A stretch of DNA of 20,658 nt from Saccoglossus kowalevskii. Its lineage: Eukaryota > Hemichordata > Enteropneusta > Harrimaniidae. Below, in pieces: positions 1 to 9,731 of this stretch. A program made the translations under genes and the position numbers. Within the stretch, counting starts at the first letter, position 1; every line of letters starts with the position of its first letter. The DNA lies in assembly GCF_000003605.2 (NCBI RefSeq), contig NW_003134355.1:42323-62980 (forward strand), written 5' to 3'. A model generated the notes under the pieces. That model did not search any database. It was not told the DNA's origin and worked only from the letters and a program-made list of their open reading frames with translations.

Positions 1-67
1 TTTTTCTCGCAAACACTATTTGGCAATAAAGCTAAATATGACAACAAATTATTCAATTTGCATGACT

Positions 68-150
68 ACCCACATAGCTCAGTTGATTTGTACTATGTCA
101 GAAATGTGAGCGATCGCTGGTTCGAATCCAGTATGTTTAGTTAGATTTTT
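68..150 (+). repeat. tRNA-like Pol III promoter unit (SINE head or tRNA pseudogene)
   Basis: A perfect A-box (TAGCTCAGTTG, 75-85; consensus TRGYNNARNNG) and a perfect B-box (GGTTCGAATCC, 119-129) are correctly spaced. The T-arm stem pairs fully (116-120 with 128-132). A TTTTT run at 146-150 could end Pol III transcription. The acceptor arm (68-74 against 133-139) does not pair and the D-arm is poor, so this is not a working tRNA. It is best read as a tRNA-derived SINE head or a decayed tRNA copy. A second tRNA-like unit follows about 60 bp downstream, which favours the SINE reading. Confidence 0.6.
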
Positions 151-210
151 GAATGCTAGTGAAGACAGTGCTCCTATGAATAGGACTTAAATCCTATCTC
201 TTGTGTGAAG

Positions 211-283
211 ACACTCGTGGTACAGTGGACAAGACAGTGCGCTGGGAACTCAAAGATCGCAAGTTCGAATCACGGATTGGACA
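211..283 (+). repeat. second tRNA-like unit, degenerate SINE head
   Basis: The A-box TGGTACAGTGG (218-228) fits TRGYNNARNNG exactly. The B-box AGTTCGAATCA (262-272) matches the GGTTCGANTCC consensus except at its two end bases. The acceptor and T-arm stems do not pair convincingly. An open frame running over this unit (205-498) starts at GTG and is best explained as chance. The body that would follow such a head (about 284-480) shows no family I recognise. Confidence 0.5.
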
Positions 284-575
284 CTCCTACAAAAGACATG
301 AAAGACGTTAAAAACATAAACAGCGAATTCAAAAACTCAAGTCTGAAAAACAGAACACAAGAATACTACCTCACATGGAAGCTAGTCGAAGTCGACGAAG
401 AACGAACACAGTTGACAGCTGTAGGTGACGTGCAACAACAGACACGAGGAGCATGGCTGCTCTCCAAATGGGTCCCTTCTTTTGTATTGACCCCCTAATG
501 ATTACTGATCCCCTTTTCTAACTCTTCCCCCAAAAATAATATATCGCCCCTTTTAAAATGTATTGACCCACAAAT

Positions 576-617
576 TAATGAATATTCATGAGCACAGAAA
601 CTGCTACGTCATGAATA
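576..617. repeat. nested palindrome and inverted repeat
   Basis: A 12-bp palindrome ATGAATATTCAT (578-589) overlaps the left arm of a perfect 9-bp inverted repeat, TATTCATGA (583-591) with TCATGAATA (609-617). A CRE-like TACGTCA half lies in the spacer and right arm. It could be a regulatory cluster or the scar of a small element. Function unknown. Confidence 0.4.
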
Positions 618-765
618 AATTAGCATAATTTAAAAAAAATTGCATAAAGTGTAGGTACGTCTTCTGGAGTCCTGCTGTGTTTATTCTTGTTTGATATTTT
701 TTAACAAAAATGTACTCATTAAACAAATAGTAAATATGCGAGTTTTTTGTTTTTGCCGAACGAGG

Positions 766-790
766 ACAAGGAAGACAAAATGGCGGTAGT
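766..790 (+). promoter_or_regulatory. possible transcription or translation start region (weak)
   Basis: The stretch ends AAGGAAGACAAAATGGCGG. It combines an ETS core (GGAA) with a YY1-type AAAATGGCGG, a pair typical of animal promoters in which the ATG is also a good Kozak start (A at -3, G at +4). The frame opened by ATG 780 runs 34 codons and has no recognisable content. This may be chance. Confidence 0.15.
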
Positions 791-3745
791 TTTGTGTAGG
801 GTCGATCACGATCTTCGGTCAAAAGCACGTCTCACAAATGAAATTTTTTTTTTTTCGAGCGATAATTTGATAGCAATTTAACAAATTTCAATCGTTGGCG
901 TATGTAAGGGCTGGATCACTTACTTTCAAGGGCTCAAAGTCCGGACGAACATTAAACTATGATGTTTTTATTCATCTGTTCTAGGTATGTTGTACAGACT
1001 TTTTAGTTGTACTATTTTTATGATTTAATTTCAAGAATCTGTCAAGGAAACAATCTGTTGTTACTTTGTATGTTCACGTAGGTTTAATTTAGCAGATTTT
1101 ACTTGTCAGCGAAAATAGCGAAATTTGCCCATTGCTGCAGGAAGATCTATCCAGATTTGCTGCACTGAGGTTAATTGCATTTTTTCCGGGTAAGGCTAAT
1201 TGAAGAATCAACAAATCAACGAATCTGCGAATCACGAATTGTGCAATGACTATTTTTTACTGCCATTTTATTTGCAAGAAATAGTGTTTTTTGTTTTTCA
1301 AAAATTAAGAATTGGAATATCCAAGAAATGTCATTCATGCATGCTAGTCTCAGCTCTCACACATAATGATTTACGTTGGTTTAATTTGAATCTAAAACTG
1401 TCAATCACAAAATGTTTTCCTTCACGGAATGCTCATAGCAGAGCAAGGGCGGTAGACAAAAGTGTTGGATCAGAGATACATTCTGCTTTGAAAGATTTAA
1501 GAAATAATATTCGTAGTAAATGTACAGAAGGCAAGACGTGACGCGCACAGTCAGCTGGCATCGGTGTTGCTGAGTGTGTATATGATAGAGGGAAGTTGTG
1601 CAACCAAATTTGCTGAGTTTGCAGTTTTTCGTCGAGAAAAAAATAACATTTCTACTAATTCTTGTGTTTTTTCGACGTTTTTGAAAAACCTGTGATTAGA
1701 CAGTGAAAGTAGAACATTCCGGAGGGGTGAAACGGAAGAGCCAAATACAACGCGTATACATACAATGCGTATTTTGACCTCTCTGTGGCCAACCAATCCC
1801 TGGACACTATACGTTCTATTGAAAATATTTCAGATGACTAAAATTAAATGACCATTTTAAATTGATGCTTTTTTTGGTATTGTTAGGTAATCAAGATTAG
1901 TTTGTGACACATGTATATAAGCATACTACATGTATTTTGTAGGAATTAATAATTGGTGTGTGTCAGCACTGAAGTACCTAAACATTGTAACTGCTACATG
2001 CTTAGTTCAGTGAGCAAAGACAAACAAATTTGATACAGGATAGAACAGAATATTCTTAAATTGTGCTTTGTTGATGCAATCAAGGTTGGAGGTCATTGGA
2101 AACAGGTGGGACAAAACAATTTCAAATCAAATTTGATGAATGTAGATTATGGAAGTATACTACTATAGTTTTTAAATTATGAAAAAAATATTTTCATCTT
2201 CACATATTAAGCACCAAATTAAATTGTTGTCACCAATGGGAAATTATTTTTATTTGATATAAAACAAAAAAATTACTGAAAATTGCATAAAAAGTGCAAA
2301 ATGTTGTACAATAATTATGGTGAGAAAATGCCAGCATTCAAAAGATGGATCACATGAAGTATATTAAGTATAGTATACCGTAAATGTATTTTTCAGGAAA
2401 ATATAAATTTTTTAAAACAATGAGAAATTCCAGCGCTCAAATGACCACCAAATTTTGTCTACCAACCTCAACAAATAAGCATGTATACATTGCAGGTGCT
2501 AACAGTTACTATGCAACAAGCAACACGGTGTACAGGCATGTGTATAGAATTAATAGAAATGTGTGACTATGGCTGTACAAGAAGTGATTGTATCATAACA
2601 TGTAATATCCCACAGCATACAAAGATTAAAACGCTGTGATAATAATTTAAAATCGATTTAAAATACAGCAGACATCCCACCACGCTTCTTTAACATTTCA
2701 TAAATAAAATTCACCAATTTGCATGATCCAATGACTGCCACGCTTCACAGTGGGTGTCAAAATAAACTGATCATGAAAGCCTCTCTATCAATTTCTCATA
2801 AAAATTGCAACATTTCTTGGAAGATTCTCAGCAGTGTTTGTTATGACTTTGCATTCAATCGTTAGAAATTATGTATCAAAAAAATAACTATATTTCATGT
2901 GGGTGTTTGAATTTGAAATTAAATTTCACGCTAGTTTCAATACAATTCAAATTGTTCAAACGTAGAACTCTATGATGCAAATACACATGTAACAGTATTT
3001 TATTACCACTTCACACAACTTCTTTGCTCAAAATCTGATTGGAATATTCCAAGGGAAATTGACAGGCAGTTTTCAAGATCAGTTTATTTCGGTGCCCACA
3101 GTAAAGGTATCGAATCAAAAACCTCAAAAGTCCATCCACCAAAATTTATTTTCAGATTACAACCTAATAATACCCAAAGATGAAAATCATTAAATCGCCT
3201 CCTAATAATTGTATTGTCGGCAAAATTTAGTTAGTGTTTAAAATGGGAAGCAATATGAGTAATATAATAAATGCGACCAGTATAAGCATGATATACATAT
3301 ACACATGTAATTGAATTTTTCAGTATCTTAGAATTTCATTTCACCACCAGAATTTTGCTGCACTGTTTTCAATATTCTTCAATATTTCTGGAAAAGAAAC
3401 CCAATTTTGGAGCCAACAGACAAAGTTTGAGTCAATTTTCAGTTTTTATTCTGCTGGCGATTCGATTCCATGAGCTTCATTGAGGGTTAGTTCCTGGTGA
3501 CAGACAGAGGGGGACAATGTACATATGCTTTCTCATGTATCAGTCCACATTTCTCCTGAATTTAAATTATTGTGTGAAAATACCCCTTTATTCTGCTGAC
3601 CTTATCGACACTGCCTCTGACTATTCTCTTACAAACAATTAGCCTTTTAAACAGTTTTAATCAGGCAACTAACAAATCACACACACTATTGCACCCACGA
3701 GATTGTTTCACATACTAGCGTCATGAAGGACGGTTTTAAAAATAA

Positions 3746-4728
3746 CATTTTCATTCAATAAACCGTCTTAAACCAAAAAAATCTGCTGGTTATGATGGTA
3801 TATGTCCTGAATTATTGAAACATGGCTCAAATTATTTAACTAAGTCACTAACAAAATTATTCAATTTAATACTAGATGCAGGTATATTTCCAGACATGTG
3901 GAATACCAGCATCGTAACACACCTATATAAGAAAGGTGACAGTCATGATCCAAATAATTACAGGGGAATTTCTGTCTCCAGCAGTATCGGCAAAGCGTTA
4001 TACTCCATCATAAACTCAAGGCTTACACAATACTTAGAGGACAACAAAATTATCAACAATAATCAAGCAGGATTCAGAAAAAATCATCGCACAACAGACA
4101 AAGTATTTGTACTTAAAACAATAATTGAAATATATCTTAAAAAGAATAAAAAATTCTATTGTTGCTTTGTAGATTTTCAAAAAGCTTTTGATAATGTATG
4201 GAGAAATGGACTATTTTATAAACTTTTAAAGGCTGGTATTAATGGTAAACTATATTTAGTTATAAAAAACATGTATCTCCAGACATACGCAACCATAAAA
4301 TTAGGGCACAAAATCACTCGTATGTTCGAAATTAAAAAAGGAGTAAAACAGGGCTGTGTGATGAGTCCAATGCTTTTCAATCTTTTCATAAATGATTTAA
4401 GTACATCATTCAATTCCAGTCATGAACAACTCAATCCAGCCATACTGAATGATAAAACTGTATCATTATTATATGCAGATGATTTAGTTCTTATGTCTCA
4501 AACAGCACCCGGTTTGCAAAATTTAATAAATATTTTGGAGACGTATTGTTCTGAATGGAACCTAGAAATAAATTTATCTAAAACAAAAATCTTAATTTTT
4601 AGGAATAAATCATTAAAAACATCTGAATACTTCTATTACAAAAATATGATTATTAGCTGTGTGACTAGTTATACTTATCTTGGGATAATAATCTCATCAT
4701 CTGGAAATTTTATAGAAGCAAAGAAAAC
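3746..4728 (+). pseudogene. LINE reverse transcriptase fragment (5'-truncated non-LTR retrotransposon)
   Basis: The open frame starts after the TAA at 3743-3745 and carries the RT domain of a non-LTR retrotransposon, the enzyme that copies LINE RNA at a nicked target. In order it has LKPKKSAGYDG (about 3767-3799), YKKGDSHDPNNYRGIS, NNQAGFRKNHRTTD, CCFVDFQKAFDNVWR, KKGVKQGCVMSPMLFN, the catalytic LLYADDLVLM (about 4467-4496) and WNLEINLSKTK, ending at SSGNFIEAKKT. All RT motifs look intact. The endonuclease and ORF1 are absent, as expected of a 5'-truncated insertion, although domain 0 is present. The frame is cut at 4728/4729 by a short element, after which it continues meaninglessly to a stop at 4769-4771. 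The clade (CR1, Jockey or I-like) is not resolved by eye. Confidence 0.88.
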
Positions 4729-5632
4729 ACAAGCCATGCATGGCACAGTCCCCGTTAGTTATCAAATTTAAGATATATAGCTGGAATATAACCATGACAG
4801 GAATATGATTTTTTAACATTAAAATGATTGACAGTTGTATCTGATTGTCAAACAAGTACATGTCCATATTGAGAGATATTGCTCTGAGACAGCTTTCAAA
4901 ATCAGCCATTTTGAATACATGTATATATATAACATGATGTATAACGAATATATAAAATTTAAATATAATAAGTCAAAGCATTTAAGAGATATGGCTCTAG
5001 AAGCCCAATCATTAAAACAAAATGGCCGCCAGTCAGCCATTTTAAATCCAATCTGAAAAATAAAATGACGAGCATCAGGAACCCGTAATGTCTAATGTAT
5101 GTACCAAGTTTGAACGAAATCCATCCATAAATGCCAGAAATGCTTGATATTTGATGATTGTTTAGCACAAAAAAGGCCACCATTTGGCCATTTTGAATAG
5201 GATCGTCAAACCAGTATATCTGTCTATCTATGACATGATGTATAATGAATATTTAAAATTTGAACATAATCAGTGAAAGCAAGTCAGAGATATGGCACAA
5301 GAACCACATTCATTATTACAAAATGGCCGTCAGTCGGCCATTTTGAATCTTATCTGAAAAACAAAATTATTTGCATCAAGGTCCCATAATGTCTAGTGTA
5401 TATACCAAGTTTGAACAAAATCCATACATAAACAGCCGAGAAATGCTTAATTTTGATGATTTTTAGCACAAAAATGGCCGACTGACGGCCATCTTGAATC
5501 AGATCGTGAAACAAATTGACGTGCATATGTATAATATCATGTATGATGTATGTGTGAAGTTTGATTGTGATTGGTCCAGGCATAACGAAGATACAGGTTC
5601 GGACACACGCACAGACGCACGTACACACACAG
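4729..5632 (+). mobile_element. Short hairpin-ended element, family A, copy E1 (3' end missing)
   Basis: It begins ACAAG, then a perfect 12-bp palindrome GCCATGCATGGC (4733-4744), then ACAGTCCCCGTT. This start recurs at 13884 and, with changed hairpin bases, at 13148. Inside are about 150-bp monomers whose heads are palindromic: AAAATGGC/GCCATTTT (5019-5026/5036-5043), AAAATGGCCG/CGGCCATTTT (5320-5329/5335-5344) and ATGGCCG/CGGCCAT (about 5475-5493). The element ends in ACACGCACAGACGCACG-type sequence without the terminal hairpin seen in copy E3. It splits a LINE whose C-terminal end resumes at about 5633. There is no coding capacity, so it must be non-autonomous. The end structure suggests Helentron/HINE-like elements, but that is inference. 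Confidence 0.7.
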
Positions 5633-5866
5633 TGCAACATGAATGTGATTGAGGATGAATTGCACTTTCTCATGATCTGTCCAAAATATGGAAACTTGCG
5701 CCAACAACTTATATCTGAATTTAATTTTCTATCACATGATGCACACAATACATTCATTCGATTGCTCAGTGCAGATGAATGTGAAGTTATAAAAAAGGTT
5801 TCACAGTTTATTTACAAAGCCTTTCAAGAAAGAATAGTTGATAGCTTTGAATTTTATTATTATTAG
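5633..5866 (+). pseudogene. LINE ORF2 C-terminal zinc-finger end
   Basis: The frame reads from a Cys at 5633 through IEDELHFLMICPKYGNLRQQ and VSQFIYKAFQERI to a TAG at 5864-5866. The C..(x)EDE.HFL..CP.Y..LR pattern, followed by FIYKAF, is the C-terminal Cys/His region of CR1/Jockey-type LINE ORF2 proteins, thought to bind nucleic acid. Together with the RT part at 3746-4728 it is one element. Normally a few hundred residues separate the two regions, and those are missing here, so the family A insertion was accompanied by a deletion. The first Cys pair of the motif also seems lost at the junction. Confidence 0.75.
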
Positions 5867-6063
5867 TCTTAGTTTTATTATTATTAAACTTATTAGTATT
5901 AGTAAAAAATTTAACACATTACATTTTACTTTTATACTTAACATTATAATATTTTCTCTTTCTTTATTATTTCATTATTATTATACTTTTATTGCTACTG
6001 CACTGATAGAAATACTGTATTTCTAAAGATGCAATAAATATTATTATTATATTATTATTATTT
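5867..6063 (+). repeat. LINE 3' UTR and (ATT)n tail
   Basis: The AT-rich 3' UTR ends GCAATAAAT followed by ATT repeats up to about 6063. A polyadenylation-like AATAAA merging into a trinucleotide tail is a common LINE 3' end and marks where target-primed reverse transcription began. The minus-strand LINE at 7722 ends in a similar way. Confidence 0.7.
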
Positions 6064-6797
6064 AATTGTCTTGGTTAAATACTAAATGTCAGAAAACCCA
6101 ACGCTTAATACAATTTAGTTTCCCAATTTTGGCCCATATTCATTATCATGACAACACATATTTAAGTAGCGTACATTTGTTTTCATTCATATGCATAGGG
6201 CCCAATAGCCAACACTCTGTGTGTCGATATTGCTTTCTTGATTTGTGCTCGTGCTGTAAATATACAGCTGTAACTATTTGAAAACACTGTACTTAAATTA
6301 CGCTCACAATCGGACCACTTCAAACAAGATGACACAGCCCCCACTTGTCACATGTGATTATAGTTGGCTATGAATTATAAAGTTTGAATGTATATGTATA
6401 AAATCGGATAGGAAGATTAAGTTGAAAATTAAAAGTATGTACACAAAGTTAACAGCTAGGACATCTCTATTAAATTTGGTAAAATTTGTATCAATTTCAA
6501 CAAAAATTCACAATCAATTGAATATGGAAATTCAATGGAGTCAATATTAAATAGCAAATAAATGAACTATTAGTTCACAAGATATCAAAACAAATTCAAA
6601 ATTAATTAAGTATTCAAATTAGCTCGTTAATAAAATTGAAACTCAATATTGCATATTGACAAATTAAGTCTCTACCAAGTTTGGTCTGATTAGGACTATT
6701 AGTTCACAAGATGTTAACAAGAATTCAAATTAATAATTAAATATGAGAAATGATTATGGACACACCCAAAAAACTATTTTACAGGATTTTGACATTC
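6064..6797. repeat. AT-rich stretch with a 129-bp-spaced doublet
   Basis: There is no gene here. ACTATTAGTTCACAAGAT occurs at 6566 and again at 6695, each followed by a similar A/T-rich stretch, so about 6440-6740 is a two-unit, 129-bp tandem repeat. The phrase CTACCAAGTTTGGTCTGAT before the second copy resembles the ACCAAGTTTGAAC seen in family A monomers. It may therefore be the 5' part of the repeat element that continues at 6798. Confidence 0.45.
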
Positions 6798-7290
6798 AAA
6801 ATGGCTGCCAGGCAGCCATATTTGATCACATCAGGAAATAAATCCATGTGAATATGTATACCTCCTGTGTCTTTGTACCTAGTATCATTGAAATCAGTCA
6901 AGGCATCTCTGAGAAATATCAATGGACAGATAAAAGCCATTATTAACAATGAAAATGGCTGCCAGTCTGCCATATTTGATCATTTCAAAAAAGTAAAACA
7001 ACGTGGTGGGTGGTCCCTTTTTTTTTGTAACAAGTCTCAACAAAATCGGTCAAGCCATTTCAGAGAAATTTCACTGACCGAATTTCACTGAAAATTGGCA
7101 TTAAAATGGCCACCAGTCAGCCATATTTTATCGAATCAGAAAATAAACTGACCTGCACATGTATAGTTGACCACTATGTCTTTGTACTAAATCAGTCCAG
7201 CCAACTCCAGGAAATCACACCGGACGGACTGACAAAGGCGAAACTACAAGCCCCCTCTCGAACTTTGTCCGGGTGGGGGATAATAACATT
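6798..7290 (+). mobile_element. Family A-like element, copy E2
   Basis: Three monomers start AAAATGGC at 6798, 6952 and 7103 (154- and 151-bp spacing). The first has a perfect palindromic head, ATGGCTGCCAGGCAGCCAT (6801-6819). The right end has a 10-bp stem with one G-T pair and one mismatch (7251-7260 with 7270-7279), followed by ATAATAA, the same layout as the right end of E3 but with different stem bases. The family A 5' start (ACAAG plus mini-hairpin) is not visible, so this copy is 5'-truncated or a different subfamily. Small open frames across it are chance. Confidence 0.6.
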
Positions 7291-7721
7291 AATTCAATGA
7301 ATCATTAATTCATCATATGCGATACAATAATCGATAACCAAATTATAACTTGGGATATTAGTCATAGTTAGAATTTCATCAGCAGATTATTTACTGTCAT
7401 CGCGAGATAATCTGCTGGGCAATGTTCAATTTAGAACGCTGCTTTGCCAACAATGTGACTTTACAAGACAGTACTGCTTATCAATTAAACAAGCTAAAAC
7501 AAAATATTGCAACAATGTTTCATTATCATAGACAAAGCGGTGCCTCGTATTACACCGTGACTAAATATGCCCAAATCACTCCAAGTGAATCAACAGTGCA
7601 CTCGACTTCTTGAACTGTAGAAACACTACACAGACGTGTTATACACCAGACAAATCTCCAAAAATATGATCAATAATGTTACCCCGGAAATACAGAGCTT
7701 AGATTACCTGTGTAAACTAAT
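7291..7721. other. Unassigned spacer with one strong hairpin
   Basis: No gene is supported; a 63-codon frame (7422-7613) has no recognisable content. The one clear structure is a perfect 11-bp inverted repeat, CAGCAGATTAT (7380-7390) with ATAATCTGCTG (7407-7417), around a 16-nt loop. Confidence 0.5.
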
Positions 7722-8480
7722 AATAACAATAACTTTATTGGAACTTTAGAAATACACATTTACCTATCAGTATATAGCAATAAAAAAAACAATGAATTCA
7801 AATTAAAAAATCATTTCTAGATAAGATTACATAGAATTTTTTCATTTCTAACTAACAAGGCATTGTGTATAAATTCTCCTACAGATTTTCTAATATATTT
7901 CATAATATTGAATGAATTTTTGGAAATTGGTTTGTATTTCAATGGGAAATCTTTGACAAATATTTTCGAAGTGATAGATATTCGGGACATTCCAGAAAAA
8001 ATGTAGTTCATTAAGTGTGCATTGACTACACTGACTTCTATTTTCTAAAGCTGATTCCCAGATTGTAATTTGGACAGAGACTGTTTCAGAAATGCTTGTT
8101 TTGTATTCTTATTTAGTGCTAGATCTTATGGTATTTTTATAATGATTATAAAATTATTATAAGAATTATAAAATTATTATACGAGGAAATTCACCCAATT
8201 CAGCTCTTAATGCAGCGTCTTTTTTGTATATATATTTACGATAAGTATTTGTTTCATGAATTTTAGATAATTTTTTTTTTCTTTTGCTGTGTCCCATTTA
8301 CATGTATATTTTGCAGCCTGTCTCATTGGGCAATGATTCTGTGAATTTACCATTTGTCCAAAATACTATCCATATGTACTTACAACCAATGGTCTGATTC
8401 TTGTAATGACATTTTTCTATCTTTATGTTCATATAATTTATCTAAGGATTCCTGCTGACCAATATTTCAATATTTGTTTT
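7722..8480 (-). pseudogene. LINE C-terminal part and 3' tail, decayed
   Basis: Read on the minus strand, a broken coding sequence shows AALRAELGEFP-like text (needing frame changes, about 8215-8190), then SLSKLQSGNQ (about 8085-8050), then a CSQC....LNELHFF finger (about 8030-7995). It ends with KSVGEFIHNALLVRNEK at about 7880-7827. This is the same C-terminal layout as the plus-strand LINE (finger, then FIYKAF/FIHNAL). The strand then reaches CCAATAAAG and a TTATTGTTATTATTA-type tail at about 7742-7722, a LINE 3' end. Several frameshifts and stops make it non-functional. It is the 3' half of the element whose RT and endonuclease lie at 8882-9726. Confidence 0.65.
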
Positions 8481-8881
8481 TGAAGTCAACAACAGGTCAC
8501 CTGCATATAATGCATGAGGTTATTACGAGGATACCTCGAAGTATGCACAAAGACAGTACAGCGCAAGTATCGACCAAGGCACAGCGGAGGTCGATGTGAC
8601 GGCATACTGTCTGAGTGTATACTTTGAGGTATCCTCGCAATAACCTTATTATCATACATCTTTTCCTTCCAATGGTACATCATGGGAATGCCGAAATCCA
8701 AAAAATTTAGAACAGAATCAGCGAACTTCTTTGTGTGGAGAAAGCTTACGCACGTAATCATTCCGTATTTGGAATTCGCATTTCCGTATATGGTAGAATG
8801 AAAATACCCCGTAAAATACCGCAAAATTATGGCACGCTGTAACTTGCGGCGTTACGGCGACAGATTTATAATAATAATAAA
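8481..8881 (+). mobile_element. Short insertion with a ~132-nt fold-back, nested in the minus-strand LINE
   Basis: This block interrupts LINE coding sequence that is recognisable on both sides. Its left part is a long inverted repeat: 33-bp arms 8516-8548 and 8615-8647 (about four mismatches), extended inward by 8551-8558/8605-8612 and by TCGACC/GGTCGA (8570-8575/8589-8594). It ends in TTATAATAATAATAA at about 8866-8880, like a SINE or LINE-type tail in plus orientation. Exact edges and target-site duplication are not clear. It could be a MITE followed by a SINE rather than one unit. Confidence 0.5.
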
Positions 8882-9330
8882 TTAACTTTACCAGTATTAC
8901 CGGAAATTGTACCTTGATTTTGTCTGCCAATTTTGATTTTGATACAGTGATTGCAATTTTTTATTTTTTCTGTGTTTACAGTCAATTTCCAGTTATTGGT
9001 GTATACTGATAGTTTATCAAGACACATCTGTAAGCCTTCTTTTGTTTCAGAAAGCATCACAACATCGTCAGCATAGGCGAAGACAACTAACATGCACTTT
9101 GATACCTGGAAAATTAATACAAATATTGAATAGTGTTGCGTTTAGATTACATCTTTGCTTCACCCTGGAGTTAGATAAAAATGATGTTGTAAGCTCCCCA
9201 TTGGTTTTGATTTTATATGTCGCTATACATGTTTTTAGTGATTTCATTGGTCACACCATACTCCGGTAATTTTAGATATAAAACATTACGCCAAACACTA
9301 TTCTCAAATCAACAAGGTATGTGTATACAT
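8882..9330 (-). pseudogene. LINE reverse transcriptase, frameshifted
   Basis: The minus strand carries RT motifs in several frames: F.NSVWRN (about 9310-9290), YLKLPEYGVTNEI then KNMYSDI (about 9280-9215), a degraded G-V-K-Q-G-C motif reading RVKQRCNLNATLFN (about 9165-9125), and then, after a frame change, the catalytic VFAYADDVVMLSET (about 9087-9046) with NNWKLTVNTEK. Stops and a frameshift separate the YADD box from the upstream motif, so the enzyme is dead. The sequence differs from the RT at 3746-4728, so it is a separate LINE insertion of probably the same broad clade. Confidence 0.8.
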
Positions 9331-9414
9331 GGAGCACAGGGAGGTAAAAAGAGATAGTTTGTTTGCTGTATTTGATTTCTGATCAGCAGTATCTGATAAT
9401 CTATCGAGTATAAA

Positions 9415-9726
9415 CAAGTCATTTGGGTATTTTCAGTTAATTTTGCTTTTGAACTCACGTATCAAGTAAATGAACCAGTTGAGTGTCCTATTTAGTCTGT
9501 ATAGAATAATCATATTACTCATTAAGTAAAGATCAATCAAATGTCGACAGAATTTGTTAATACATGAATTGGAAATCAAGTCAGTATTGTTTCTGATTTT
9601 TAAATTGTCATTTATGTAATTTGATGAAATTGGGAGATGTTTTTATTACTGTCATCAACAGTATCAATTAGATTTCCTATTCTGCAATTAAACTCTCCTA
9701 ATAAAATTTTTACGTGCAATACAAAG
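9415..9726 (-). pseudogene. LINE apurinic-type endonuclease remnant
   Basis: On the minus strand the frame reads VKILLGEFNCRIGNL (about 9712-9668), the degraded GDFN.R.G box of the APE-type endonuclease that nicks LINE targets. Further on are KIRNNTDLISNS and HLIDLYLMSNMIILY, which fit the C-terminal part of that domain (R.S.D...N...L..L......I.N). Internal stops break it. Only about 90 bp separate it from the RT remnant, far less than normal, so the region between was deleted. It ends abruptly next to element B1 at 9732. Confidence 0.6.
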
Positions 9727-9731
9727 TTGTA

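Larger units (their letters stand above)
284..3745. other. AT-rich DNA with no confident gene
   Basis: There is no coding region here that I can support. Short open frames (1200-1541 plus, 113 codons from TTG; 1551-1796 minus; 2384-2566 plus) have no recognisable domain. Local structure is limited to a 9-bp inverted repeat at 583-591/609-617 and a TSS-like ETS/YY1-type motif near 768-788. From 1800 to 3740 I see only AT-rich, apparently single-copy sequence. Confidence 0.6.

Noticed and set aside
205-498. 97-codon plus-strand open frame
   Set aside because: Starts at GTG and runs through a tRNA-like unit; no recognisable protein content.
1141-1189. Possible 49-bp exon (TTGCTGCAG before, CCGG|GTAAGG after; reads EDLSRFAALRLIAFFPG)
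   Set aside because: Good splice-like edges but too short and with no partner exons or similarity; chance cannot be excluded.
1200-1541. 113-codon plus-strand frame ending ...IHSALKDLRNNIRSKC
   Set aside because: No ATG at its start, no known domain and no supporting context; left as unassigned.
5350-5757. 135-codon minus-strand frame
   Set aside because: Spans element E1 monomers and the antisense of the LINE C-terminus; Cys-rich text comes from the repeated CA-rich end sequence.
8486-8824. 112-codon minus-strand frame
   Set aside because: Reads through the fold-back insertion, which would not be expected to encode protein.
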